A stretch of 42,349 nucleotides of DNA from UBA2428 sp002343545 (lineage in GTDB: Bacteria; Bdellovibrionota; UBA2428): assembly GCA_937952285.1 (NCBI GenBank), contig CALFZE010000086.1, forward strand, positions 1 through 42,349. The letters run 5' to 3'. The position numbers and the translations under genes are program-made. This document shows positions 29,101 through 37,055 of this stretch, piece after piece (the first letter of the stretch is position 1; the number at the start of each line of letters is the position of its first letter). The notes under the pieces are model-generated. The model saw only the letters and a list, made by a program, of their open reading frames with translations. It did no database searches and had not been told where the DNA came from.

Positions 29101-31830
29101 TCAAGTTCCCGCGAATCCGCCGAAGTTGACCGTATCCAGGGTCTGAGAAGTTGCTCCGTCATTGTAGTTGATGCGCAACAATTCATCCGACATGAACTGC
29201 TCTCCTCCGCTAGGCGTCCAGCGCACATCGACCGAGCAATTCGCGCTCGGCGTGATCGTCGCTCCGCTGCAAGTGTCGTTTTCGAGAGCCAGCTCCGAGC
29301 TGAAGGTGCCCAGCAAATTTAAGGACAATCCCGAGACCGAGCCCCCGCCTTGGTTCACGAAGGTCAGCGTGATGACGGCCGAGCCATCGACGGGGCCAAA
29401 ACCTCCGTCACCGGTGAATGCGTAGGAGTTGCCGATGGAGGCCACGAGCTCACCAAGGTTCAAAGTGCCTTGGCCCGAGACTCCGCGCGACGCGCTCGTT
29501 TGAACGGCCCCGTTATTGTACGAAACCTCAAGGGTGTCCGTCGAAACGACGCCGCTCGTCGGAGTGAAGCGCAGAATGAGGGTGCACGAGGCGCTCGCGG
29601 CGAGCGTTCCGCCGCTCGCGCAAGTTCCGCCCGTGACATAACTGAAAGGCGCCGCGAGCCCGAGGGCGCCGGTCGAGAGGGTTCCGAGCGTCGCCACGCC
29701 CGTTCCCGTGTTGCTAAGGGTCACGGTAAGGTCGTCGGTTTGGCCCACGTTCGTGGCGTCGAAGCCCAAGGTCCCCGAGGGCGTGATCGTGAGCACGGCG
29801 ACCGTGCCCGTACCACTCAGCGACGCGGCGGCCGTGGCCGTTCCCGGCTTCGTGTACGGAATCGTCAGCGTATCGCTGGCCGCCCCCGCCGCCGTCGGCG
29901 TGAACGAAACCCGAAGCGTGCAGCTCGATCCGGCGGCTAAGGATCCGCCACTCACGCAGCTTCCGCCACTCGCGTAGCTGAACGGCGCCGCGAGCCCTAA
30001 GGTCGCGTCACTGAAAGTGCCAAGACCGGCCGACCGATTGCCGCTGTTGCTCACCGTCACGGTGATGATCGACGAAGTGCCGACCCCCGCGGTCGTGCTG
30101 AGCGTTCCCGAAGTGACGAGATTGGCCTCGCGCACGAGCCGCACGTAGCCGCCGAGCGTGACGCCCACGCCGACGTCATCGACCTGAACGCCGTTGTCGT
30201 AGGCGAGCGAAAGCGAGCCGGCAAAGTTACCCGCCGTCCCCGTCGCGAGCGAAACGGTCAGCGAGCAGGTCGCATTCACGGCCAAGGTCTGGCCCGTCGT
30301 GCAAGTCGCCGAGGAGAGAGAGAAAGGCGAATCGAGACCGAGGCCGGCATCCGAGATCGTGCCGAGAGTCGCCGCGGCCGTTCCCACGTTCTTCACCGTC
30401 AATTCCACGGTGTCCGGGGCCGCGCCCTGATCGGCATCGAGGTCGAAGCGAGCCCCGCCCGTGAACTCGAGCCTCGCGTTCGGCGTGATCATCTTATTGA
30501 CGAGGCTCACCGAACCCACACGACCGGTTTCGGTGCCCGACGCATTTTTATGGATCCACCAGATTCGCGTGGCACCGGCGGGCACGCTCGTCCCGGAGGG
30601 AATCGTGTAGACCCACTTACGAATCTTCCGTTCGACGTTACTATAGCTGTTTCCAAAACCACGCAGGCGAAGCGTCTTGATGAGTTCCTCGAAGGGCACG
30701 GCGCCGATCAGCGTCCCCTTGGCCGACGCGCGGCTCTCGCCGCCAAAATAGGCCACGAAGCTTCCGTCGCAATCTGGCAATCCGTCCATCTGCGGGTACC
30801 AGCGGTCCGGCGACCACCCCTGGGCCGCCACGAATTTGCAGCGACCCGCACTGGTCGCTTCGCTATCGCGATCGTCCCAGTTGGGCAGCAGCATCTGCCC
30901 ACCGATCTTGTCGGAGTCATCGGTATCCGTGAACTCGAAAGGAACTCTCGGCAGCATCTCCGTGAGCGCGTCCCGCATTTGAGTTGCGTTCGAGAAATAG
31001 GACAGTCCCGAATCGGAGCTCAGAACCGGCGTCAGGCGGAAAAGTTCCGCGCGATAGTTCGCCTCGAATCCACTCTTCCCGATATTGGTCGATTCAATCA
31101 CATCGCGGATGCCGCCCGCGTTGGTCTTGTAGTTGAAGTACAGAATAGATTGCGCGGCTTCGGCGAGCTCTCGGCCGGTCAGCTGACTCACCGACAGATC
31201 CGAGGAGAGCGACGAAACGACGGACGCCGTAATGGCGCTCACCGCATCGGAGTCGCACAGGAGTTTCTGCGTGGCATCCCAGTAGCCGAGCACCGTGCAG
31301 ATCGTCGACGTCAGATCGACCGCGACCTCGCGGATGTCGGACGCCGCCATGGGCCGCAGGGGATCCGCCGACAGACCCGCCGCCGACTCTCGAGTTCCAT
31401 CGACGTCAATGACTTTACTAAGGAGCCGGTTTCCGGATTCATCGACGAGACTCAGTTCCACTTGAAAGCTCTCGTTGGCTTGCTCGAAGTCGCCCGGAAC
31501 TTCGAAGAGACCCGAGAAACTCCCGCTTCCGGCCGTCAGCACGACATCGGCATAAGAGTCGAAATCGGCGTCGCCGTTTCGTTTGAGATCAATCGGCAGG
31601 CGCTGAGTCTCGTTAGCCTCCCCGGCGACGAGCAAGTACGCAAGAAGCCGATAGGCCGTGTCATGGCCATCGACGACGTCCACGACATCCTCGAGGTCCT
31701 CGACGAGCGAGAAATTCGCGGAGAAGGCATACTGGGAAGCCTCCGAAGCGGGACTCAGGTCACTCGCCCCTTTCAAGCCAGGACCACAGGAGCTCAGGAC
31801 CGCGGCGGCAAGCAAGTAATCTAATCTCAT
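29101..31830 (-). CDS. Large lipoprotein with four Hydin-like (choice-of-anchor D) repeats, 909 aa
   Basis: The lipobox VLSSC anchors it at Cys15. Residues about 30-450 are unique, with an acidic beginning and several cysteines. The C-terminal half holds four Ig-like repeats of about 105 residues (about 455-560, 565-675, 680-788, 800-905). Each has a LGLxxPFS-type strand, two cysteines about 12-15 residues apart around a GGTLAxxxSC segment, and an ending like DTLEVSYNNG. These match ASPM/SPD-2/Hydin or choice-of-anchor D domains, common in large surface proteins. A role in adhesion or envelope structure is inference. TTGAGT lies 37 bases before the ATG. The next gene starts 7 bases after its stop and is coupled. 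Confidence 0.9.
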   Translation of the reverse strand: MRLDYLLAAAVLSSCGPGLKGASDLSPASEASQYAFSANFSLVEDLEDVVDVVDGHDTAYRLLAYLLVAGEANETQRLPIDLKRNGDADFDSYADVVLTAGSGSFSGLFEVPGDFEQANESFQVELSLVDESGNRLLSKVIDVDGTRESAAGLSADPLRPMAASDIREVAVDLTSTICTVLGYWDATQKLLCDSDAVSAITASVVSSLSSDLSVSQLTGRELAEAAQSILYFNYKTNAGGIRDVIESTNIGKSGFEANYRAELFRLTPVLSSDSGLSYFSNATQMRDALTEMLPRVPFEFTDTDDSDKIGGQMLLPNWDDRDSEATSAGRCKFVAAQGWSPDRWYPQMDGLPDCDGSFVAYFGGESRASAKGTLIGAVPFEELIKTLRLRGFGNSYSNVERKIRKWVYTIPSGTSVPAGATRIWWIHKNASGTETGRVGSVSLVNKMITPNARLEFTGGARFDLDADQGAAPDTVELTVKNVGTAAATLGTISDAGLGLDSPFSLSSATCTTGQTLAVNATCSLTVSLATGTAGNFAGSLSLAYDNGVQVDDVGVGVTLGGYVRLVREANLVTSGTLSTTAGVGTSSIITVTVSNSGNRSAGLGTFSDATLGLAAPFSYASGGSCVSGGSLAAGSSCTLRVSFTPTAAGAASDTLTIPYTKPGTATAAASLSGTGTVAVLTITPSGTLGFDATNVGQTDDLTVTLSNTGTGVATLGTLSTGALGLAAPFSYVTGGTCASGGTLAASASCTLILRFTPTSGVVSTDTLEVSYNNGAVQTSASRGVSGQGTLNLGELVASIGNSYAFTGDGGFGPVDGSAVITLTFVNQGGGSVSGLSLNLLGTFSSELALENDTCSGATITPSANCSVDVRWTPSGGEQFMSDELLRINYNDGATSQTLDTVNFGGFAGT

Positions 31831-31920
31831 GGGATTCTCTATCGGATTGAAGAAGTCCCTGACTCAAGCCCTTAAACGAAACTTAACTGTTTTCGGAAGT
31901 GCCCGGGGCCTCGGAAATGA

Positions 31921-31954
31921 TCCCCTGGTGCGAATCTTGCCGGGCCAACCATTT
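31921..31954 (+). repeat. Direct repeat, right copy: decayed tRNA-Gln 3' end (possible attR)
   Basis: The 34 bases match the end of the tRNA-Gln gene (28051-28084) at 28 positions, including the acceptor half and CCA. The T-stem no longer pairs fully (CCTGG against CTTGC), so it is not part of a working tRNA. The 236-base gap from 31831 to 32066 holds this remnant, the hairpin after it and no convincing gene. Confidence 0.6.
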
Positions 31955-31971
31955 CAGACCGACCGTCTGAA
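31953..31971. repeat. Short perfect hairpin beside the tRNA remnant
   Basis: TTCAGAC (31953-31959) and GTCTGAA (31965-31971) pair perfectly around CGACC. It overlaps the last two bases of the tRNA-like repeat. It could be a core-site arm or a weak terminator for the gene at 32067. Confidence 0.4.
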
Positions 31972-32066
31972 TGATTCGCTTCGAAGTCATCTTCTCAAAC
32001 GAACTCGGCGCCGAGAACTCCGAGAAGCTCCCGACGCCGAATTGCCGTTTAAAAAGAAGGGCCTCG

Positions 32067-32555
32067 TTAGTTGTTCTCGGCGGCCTGGCTTTGGATGGCC
32101 AGCGCCTGTTCCGCCAGTACGATGTTCTGGCGGGCCGTTTCCATCTGCTTCTTGTCGAGGTACAACTCATACGCGCCGTCCGCGATGGCGACGATACCGG
32201 TGAAGATCACGACACCGGCGACCATCGCGATGATCTTACCGGTCTTGACATGGGCTTCCGTACCGCCACCGCTCAGGGCGAACGCCGCGCCCACCGCGGC
32301 GCCGCCCGCGCCGGCCACGACGCCGGCGCCGAGACCGATCTTCCAACGCTCGCCATTGGCATCCGCTTTTGCGGCCGCCAGAGCTTCCTTGGCCGCCGCG
32401 AGCTTGCCCCGCTCCTTCTCGATGTTAGCGGCCACGATCTCGAGGGCCTGAGCTTCCGAGCTGGCCGTGGCGACCTTCCGCGTCGGCTTCGCGACCGCGC
32501 TCAGACCGACGGAAGCCACCATGAGACCCACGAGAAAACGACTTAGAAACGGCAT
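32067..32555 (-). CDS. Small exported or membrane protein with glycine-rich helix, 162 aa
   Basis: Not recognised. The start at 32555 has GGAGG eight bases upstream and gives a signal-like segment (FLSRFLVGLMVASVGLSAVA). Residues about 33-66 form an Ala/Lys/Glu-rich helix (ALEIVAANIEKERGKLAAAK), likely a coiled coil. Two hydrophobic segments follow: a Gly/Ala-rich one (about 73-94, IGLGAGVVAGAGGAAVGAAF) resembling glycine-zipper membrane segments, and IIAMVAGVVIFTGIVAIADG (about 108-127). A charged C-terminal helix ends QSQAAENN. The pattern suggests an inner membrane protein with both helices exposed. It is divergent from the lipoprotein gene at 32677, with 121 bases between them. Confidence 0.78.
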   Translation of the reverse strand: MPFLSRFLVGLMVASVGLSAVAKPTRKVATASSEAQALEIVAANIEKERGKLAAAKEALAAAKADANGERWKIGLGAGVVAGAGGAAVGAAFALSGGGTEAHVKTGKIIAMVAGVVIFTGIVAIADGAYELYLDKKQMETARQNIVLAEQALAIQSQAAENN

Positions 32556-32676
32556 TCTGAAATCCTCCGACAACGATTTTAGCGCATTTCGAGTGATCCT
32601 CGTCGGTGCCGAGGCATCCGCTTGCGCCAACTCCATGACTTTGCCCTTCCTCCCCGCCGTCCACATACTCGAGGAG

Positions 32677-33765
32677 ATGACGTGGAACAGCGCGACCCGC
32701 TTGGCGAGGGGGGTTCTTATCTGTGGCTTGGCGGCTTGCGCCTCGCACGAAGGATCACCCGCACTAACCCGCGGGCCCGCGGCCGCCGCGCTCGATCCCG
32801 CCGCCCCGTCGGGCGCCGTCTCCGAGTGTGCCGCCACGCTTCATAGCCTCTTACCCATTCCGGATGCCGAAGCCGCTCTGCTTCGCCAGAGTCCCTTCGC
32901 GATGGCCGATCTGCTCGACGCCGACCAATGGTATGAACTTGTGCACTCCGAAAGCCCCGTCGTCCAGGCGCGTCTGAAAACGCTGCTCAAGGGTTCCGGC
33001 AAGGATCAATACTCGCCACGAGAGATCCGCCGCAAAGCCGTCGCTTTCTACAAGCTCGCCAACGATGTCCCCGAAACCCTCGTCGATCGGGCGCGGCAAA
33101 GCCAGGATCAGTACTTTCTCCAGAAGATCGAAATGGCGCTGGCCGCCAAAAACGCCGTCGACGCTTTCGAAGAACTGGGCCTGCTCCGCAGCTCGGCGCT
33201 ACGACGCGAATTCGAAATGCGCTTCGCCGGGTCCGCCCCCACGATCAAACAACTGCTGTCGGCCGTGCTATCGGTCCCCGCCCTCATGCATGGACACTTG
33301 CCGGGATATTTTCCGAAACTCGACATCGCCATCGCTCCGGAGCAACTCGCCCATTTTGCCCGCGTTCTACACGAAGAGGGGACCGAGGCTTTCCTGTCCG
33401 CGTTCCGCGCGCGGTACGGCCGACGCATGGAAGTCGAGTTCTACGGACGTTGGGTCGTCGGAACCTACAACGCGATAGCGATGAGCCTCATCACGGCCTC
33501 CGTCTACGAAGTGCTGCGCCACCAACTCGAGCTCCAGAGGGCCGAGCAAGCCAAGTCGAAAATGCTTATGGAGTACCTCTTAGAACTGAGCGAAGAGCCT
33601 CAGGAGGCGAAAGACCCCAAACTGGCGTTCATCGACTCCATCGTCGAAACGTACATCGATCTCGAGAAGAAGAAGGGCACGCCCGCCGAGCAAATCGCCA
33701 TCGCGGCCGAAGCCCTCCGGCAAAAACACCACCGCCGCCTATTTCCCCCCGCCAACGACCCCTAA
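32677..33765 (+). CDS. Helical lipoprotein of unknown function, 362 aa
   Basis: Not recognised. The start at 32677 gives a lipoprotein signal with lipobox GLAAC (Cys21); CGAGGAG directly abuts the ATG and CATACT lies just before that, as in the fused -10/ribosome-site pattern of glpD. The mature protein is mostly alpha-helical (DLLDADQWYELVHSESPVVQ, FYKLANDVPETLVDRARQSQ) with one moderately hydrophobic stretch GTYNAIAMSLITASVYEVL near residue 265. It ends with charged helices and a Lys/His/Arg-rich tail. The open frame extends upstream to 32467, but that part lacks a ribosome site and is antisense to the neighbouring gene. It is convergent with the lipoprotein gene at 33850. Confidence 0.8.
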   Translation: MTWNSATRLARGVLICGLAACASHEGSPALTRGPAAAALDPAAPSGAVSECAATLHSLLPIPDAEAALLRQSPFAMADLLDADQWYELVHSESPVVQARLKTLLKGSGKDQYSPREIRRKAVAFYKLANDVPETLVDRARQSQDQYFLQKIEMALAAKNAVDAFEELGLLRSSALRREFEMRFAGSAPTIKQLLSAVLSVPALMHGHLPGYFPKLDIAIAPEQLAHFARVLHEEGTEAFLSAFRARYGRRMEVEFYGRWVVGTYNAIAMSLITASVYEVLRHQLELQRAEQAKSKMLMEYLLELSEEPQEAKDPKLAFIDSIVETYIDLEKKKGTPAEQIAIAAEALRQKHHRRLFPPANDP

Positions 33766-33849
33766 GGCGATTTTGGGAGGGTTCCGACGACCAATTCCGG
33801 GCCTGGGCCCGTATCGCGGGCGGCGCGGGTACGGGATCAAAACTTCTGA

Positions 33850-35115
33850 TTATTCGAGAGTCAGCGTATCCGGCCCATCGGCGTCGCGAAGCGTGACCTC
33901 GCTCGCCGTCGAGCAAAGGTCATCCGAGGATGCGGGGCTGCTGGCGGCGATGAAGGCCCCGCCCTCCTCGCCGTGGGCGGAACATACCAGCGTCGCGGTG
34001 GCCTCGCTGCCTTCGGCCGAACGCGTAAGCGTCAGACCGACCTTGCCGGCCCAGCTTTTCGTCGTGATGACGTCGCCTTCGACCGTCGCCGAGTTCGCGT
34101 AGATCGATTTGTTATCGACGGGCAACTGGTTGGATCCGGCCAAGACCGTCGTCATGATCGACAGGGGGGCCTTCGTGGTATCGCTACCGTCATAATAGAT
34201 CTCCGCGCGAATCTTGAAGTTTCCGAGACCGTTGGAGCCCGTGGGTTCGAGCAGGTAGGTTTCCACCTTGGTCGCCGCCGACGCCGAATGCGGCGAAGGA
34301 ACCATCCGCACCATCGGAACATAGAAGCCCGAGGTCGCGTCGTTGAGGGTGGAAGAAGCTCCGGCGCTCAGGGCCTTGACCGCGCCGTCCATATTGAAGG
34401 CGAGATCAAGCTTGTAGCTGCCACCCGCCTCGACCGTGAAGGGCGTCAGGAAGCGGAAATTGGTGTTGGCGTTGGTAATGTAGACGAGGGCCTCTTCCGC
34501 CCCGCTGCCGCAGGCCAAGCTCGTCACTCGCGTATAGTAAGGTTGGCTGGTGGATTCGGCCGCGCCCGTGGGCTTGGTGCACAGCGCGCCCGATTTCGCC
34601 TTCATCTTCACCCAAGGATGGGTTTCGACGATGCCATAATTGTATTCACCGGGCTCGAACTCGATTTCCTTCGAAAGCGCCGCGCGATCCGTGGCGGAAA
34701 GGATATCGTAGAACTTGCCTTCGCCCGCCGCCTCCATCACCGTTCGTTCGGACGCCGAGGGACCTTCGGTCCCATGGTAGGTATCCGAGGTATTCGAATA
34801 GATCGTCACGCAGCCTTCCGCGTTCGAGTAACCAGATCCGCTCACCGTCAAAGACTTACAGATCTTGATCTCGCGAAAATACATTTTGAAACTCTGAAGG
34901 CCCTCGCCCGCCACCGAGGTCGCGATTCCGAGATCGGTGTAGGTGCCCGAAAAAGCCGTCAGTCCGGTCGAGAAGAGTGAATTCTGAGCGCTGACCGCCG
35001 TCGAAAGGAAGGACAGATTCACGGTCGCCCCTCCGCCGCCGGACCCGCTCCCTCCGCATCCAGCCAAAGCCACGAGAAGCCCCGAAGCGAGACCAAGTGA
35101 ACCATACTTAAGCAT
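33850..35115 (-). CDS. Lipoprotein of unknown family, 421 aa
   Basis: The lipobox ALAGC gives Cys20, followed by a Gly/Ser linker (GGSGSGGGG) that would hold a domain off the membrane. The remainder is beta-rich and of unknown family, with about six further cysteines that may form disulfides (ICKSLT and EGCVTI early; GALCTKP, SLACGSG, LVCSAH and DDLCSTA later). FEPGEYNYGIVETHPWVKMK and GGSYKLDLAFNMDGAV resemble strands of carbohydrate-binding or DUF4382-like lipoprotein domains, but I cannot name the family. AGGGAGA lies eight bases before the ATG. It is divergent from the regulator operon at 35316 across a 200-base AT-rich region. Confidence 0.83.
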   Translation of the reverse strand: MLKYGSLGLASGLLVALAGCGGSGSGGGGATVNLSFLSTAVSAQNSLFSTGLTAFSGTYTDLGIATSVAGEGLQSFKMYFREIKICKSLTVSGSGYSNAEGCVTIYSNTSDTYHGTEGPSASERTVMEAAGEGKFYDILSATDRAALSKEIEFEPGEYNYGIVETHPWVKMKAKSGALCTKPTGAAESTSQPYYTRVTSLACGSGAEEALVYITNANTNFRFLTPFTVEAGGSYKLDLAFNMDGAVKALSAGASSTLNDATSGFYVPMVRMVPSPHSASAATKVETYLLEPTGSNGLGNFKIRAEIYYDGSDTTKAPLSIMTTVLAGSNQLPVDNKSIYANSATVEGDVITTKSWAGKVGLTLTRSAEGSEATATLVCSAHGEEGGAFIAASSPASSDDLCSTASEVTLRDADGPDTLTLE

Positions 35116-35190
35116 TTTTCATCTCCCTCTTTTAAAATGGACCGCTCATCACGATATCGGCATCCGGAAAGTACCGGAAGCCCTCATTAA

Positions 35191-35277
35191 ATTTTTACTT
35201 TGTATTGGCGCATCATAAAGGTGAGCCAGTCTGTAGATTTTTACTTGCGCATGTCGCCTTTTGCCCCGTAAGACTGG
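35191..35277 (+). promoter_or_regulatory. AT-rich intergenic control region with repeats
   Basis: ATTTTTACTT occurs twice (35191-35200 and 35237-35246), 46 bases apart, and each copy is followed within 7 bases by GCGCAT. CCAGTCT (35226-35232) and AGACTGG (35271-35277) form an inverted repeat. The region separates the lipoprotein gene from the Xre-type operon and is strikingly AT-rich for this DNA, so it may hold promoters and operators for one or both. Confidence 0.45.
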
Positions 35278-35315
35278 TTGGAGTTTTCGTGGACCTCATC
35301 TCATAAGGAGACTCG

Positions 35316-36008
35316 ATGGGACTTCTGAGCGGCCACCGAGCCTGCACCCTCCAAGAGCACGACGAGTACATCGCCCGCCTAGGCGAATACGCGGCCGCCC
35401 TTCGGCGATACGTCCCGACGCTCCGTCTCCGCGACGAAAATCAGCCTTCGCCCTTTTGGGCGGCCTCCCCCTCCCGTCGCCGCAAGGTTCTCGATTCTCT
35501 CCGTCGGTCGCGCGACGTCGAAAACTCCATCGCCCAATCCGGTGAAGACCCCCACGATGCGCGGGTCTTCGTTCGACACGTCCTCCGGATCTTCGAAGCC
35601 GAAGTTCCGGACGGCTTCACGGGGGGAATCGACCCGACCGACGTCGTCGAGTGCTACGACCGAAACTACTGCCAGTTTCTCCGAAACCTGCGCTTCTTCG
35701 AAGTCACTTCCTTCACCCTAGAGCAGCTCTATTTCGGCAACTTCATGGAGCTCACCAAGCGCCCCCGCTTCGTCGTCCTGCTCATCCTTAAAGAGTCCGC
35801 GCGACGTCTCATCATGGGCGCCAACCAAATCATGGAGTGGAAAGTCCCGACCCACCGAATCCAGGAGGTCAATACGCCCGGACTCTACGAAATACAGATC
35901 TCCATGAAGCGCATCGCGAAAGTCATCGACCGGGAGCGCGAAATCGGGTTCATGACCCACAACCACAGCGAACGGATCGCTTCGTCGGACGACCCTCATG
36001 CTAGGTAA
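35316..36008 (+). CDS. Unknown protein coupled to an Xre-type regulator, 230 aa
   Basis: Not recognised. AGGAG lies eight bases before the ATG. The protein has no signal peptide. Residues 1-80 are charged and helical, with many Arg (YAAALRRYVPTLRLRDEN, SRRRKVLDSLRRSRDVEN). The rest reads as an alpha/beta domain: FLRNLRFFEVTSFTLEQLYF, GNFMELTKRPRFVVLLILKE, HRIQEVNTPGLYEIQISMKR. It ends within the start of the Xre-type gene, overlapping it by 11 bases, so the two products are made together. It might be a partner, ligand sensor or toxin-like protein controlled by the regulator; none of these is shown by a known motif. Confidence 0.78.
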   Translation: MGLLSGHRACTLQEHDEYIARLGEYAAALRRYVPTLRLRDENQPSPFWAASPSRRRKVLDSLRRSRDVENSIAQSGEDPHDARVFVRHVLRIFEAEVPDGFTGGIDPTDVVECYDRNYCQFLRNLRFFEVTSFTLEQLYFGNFMELTKRPRFVVLLILKESARRLIMGANQIMEWKVPTHRIQEVNTPGLYEIQISMKRIAKVIDREREIGFMTHNHSERIASSDDPHAR

Positions 36009-36270
36009 AGTTCTGCGCATTTACCGCGAAGCGAGCGGCCTCACCCAAAAAGAACTCGCCCTCGAGCTCGGTTACGAAAGCCCGCAGTTCATTTCGGACT
36101 GGGAACGCGAAAAATCCCAACCCCCGATGAACAAGGTCATTCAGCTCGCGCGCCTTCTCAAAGTGGACGACTCCGAACTCGTGCGCTGGATGATCGAGGA
36201 CGCCAAGCAACAGGTCGAAGCCACCCTCACCCGTAACTACGATCGGGAGCGCAGTCGAAAGAAAGCCTGA
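35998..36270 (+). CDS. Xre-family helix-turn-helix regulator, 90 aa
   Basis: A small DNA-binding protein. Residues 4-60 form an HTH_3/Cro-type five-helix domain: KVLRIYREASGLTQKELALE, then LGYESPQFISDWEREKSQPP with the recognition helix near residues 27-37, then MNKVIQLARLLKVDDSELV. The C-terminal 25 residues are charged and helical (EDAKQQVEATLTRNYDRERS) and could mediate dimer or partner contact. It overlaps the preceding gene by 11 bases with no separate ribosome site. It probably controls its own operon through the AT-rich repeat region upstream; this is inference from the usual behaviour of such pairs. Confidence 0.9.
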   Translation: MLGKVLRIYREASGLTQKELALELGYESPQFISDWEREKSQPPMNKVIQLARLLKVDDSELVRWMIEDAKQQVEATLTRNYDRERSRKKA

Positions 36271-36321
36271 ACCGCGCCCTTAGGTGCAATTCCGTTTATC
36301 TGGGCTATCTTCAACGACAGC

Positions 36322-37050
36322 ATGACTTCCCGCCTCTCATCGCCCTCCCCGACGGCCCACTGCGGCGTTTGCGGAGGCAACGTCCACGCCCGGGAGCTCT
36401 TTCCCGGCGCTAGCCTTCGGCCGGCCCTGCTCCCCTTCGTGCGCGATCGAGCGCCCGAGTGGAAGCCCGAGGACGGCCTCTGCCTGTCGTGCCTGAATCG
36501 AGTCCGCGCGGACTTCGTCGAACAAAGCCTCTTCGCCGAAAAGAAGGAACTTACGGAAGCCGAGAAAGAAGTGCTCGAAGCGCTGCGCAAGCACGAGCCC
36601 GTCTCGACGCCACCGGAAAGCATCGAAGAAAACTCGGACTTTGGCGCCCGGCTTTCGGATCGGATCGCGAGCGTGGGCGGAAGCTGGACCTTCATCATCG
36701 GATTCAGCCTCGTCCTCGTCGCGTGGATTCTCGCCAACACCTTCGTCATGGCGAAGGACGCGGCGTTCGACCCCTACCCGTACATTCTCCTGAACCTCGT
36801 GCTTTCCTGCCTGGCCGCCCTCCAGGCCCCCATCATCATGATGAGCCAGAACCGGCAGGCCCAAAAGGACCGGCTCCAAGCCGAAGCGGACTACAAAACG
36901 AACCTCAAAGCGGAACTCGAGATTCGCCATCTCCACATTAAGATCGACCAACTCGTCTCGCACCAATGGCACAAGCTCCTCGAGATCCAGCAGGTCCAGA
37001 GGGATCTCATGGAGGATTCGGTACGCCTCTCGAAAGGGAAGAAGACGTGA
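36322..37050 (+). CDS. DUF1003 membrane protein with N-terminal zinc ribbon
   Basis: A 242-aa inner membrane protein. Residues 14-57 hold two CxxC pairs (Cys14/Cys17 in HCGVCGG, Cys54/Cys57 in LCLSCLNR), a likely zinc ribbon. The DUF1003 core follows: FGARLSDRIASVGGSWTFII, first membrane helix about 120-142, DPYPYILLNLVLSCLAALQA with second helix about 153-173, then PIIMMSQNRQAQKDRLQAEA and a helical cytosolic tail (YKTNLKAELEIRHLHIKIDQ). DUF1003 proteins are widespread and uncharacterised; some sit near metal transport genes. TATCTT lies twelve bases before the ATG. The stop is 5 bases from that of the convergent lipoprotein gene. Confidence 0.92.
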   Translation: MTSRLSSPSPTAHCGVCGGNVHARELFPGASLRPALLPFVRDRAPEWKPEDGLCLSCLNRVRADFVEQSLFAEKKELTEAEKEVLEALRKHEPVSTPPESIEENSDFGARLSDRIASVGGSWTFIIGFSLVLVAWILANTFVMAKDAAFDPYPYILLNLVLSCLAALQAPIIMMSQNRQAQKDRLQAEADYKTNLKAELEIRHLHIKIDQLVSHQWHKLLEIQQVQRDLMEDSVRLSKGKKT

Positions 37051-37055
37051 GCGTG

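Noticed and set aside
29400..30400. Repetitive DNA in the 909-aa lipoprotein gene as a CRISPR or tandem repeat array
   Set aside because: The repetition is at protein level, in four diverged Ig-like domains about 315 bases long. There are no short identical repeats with spacers.
28006..31954. An integrase or phage genes in the tRNA-flanked segment
   Set aside because: Only the two surface-protein genes are present. No tyrosine recombinase motif (R, HxxR, Y) was found on either strand, so the island call rests on the repeat alone.
31829..32203. A 124-codon plus-strand open frame near the tRNA remnant
   Set aside because: It crosses the decayed tRNA repeat and then runs antisense to the small membrane protein gene. 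There is no ribosome site and its second half is Arg/Pro-rich.
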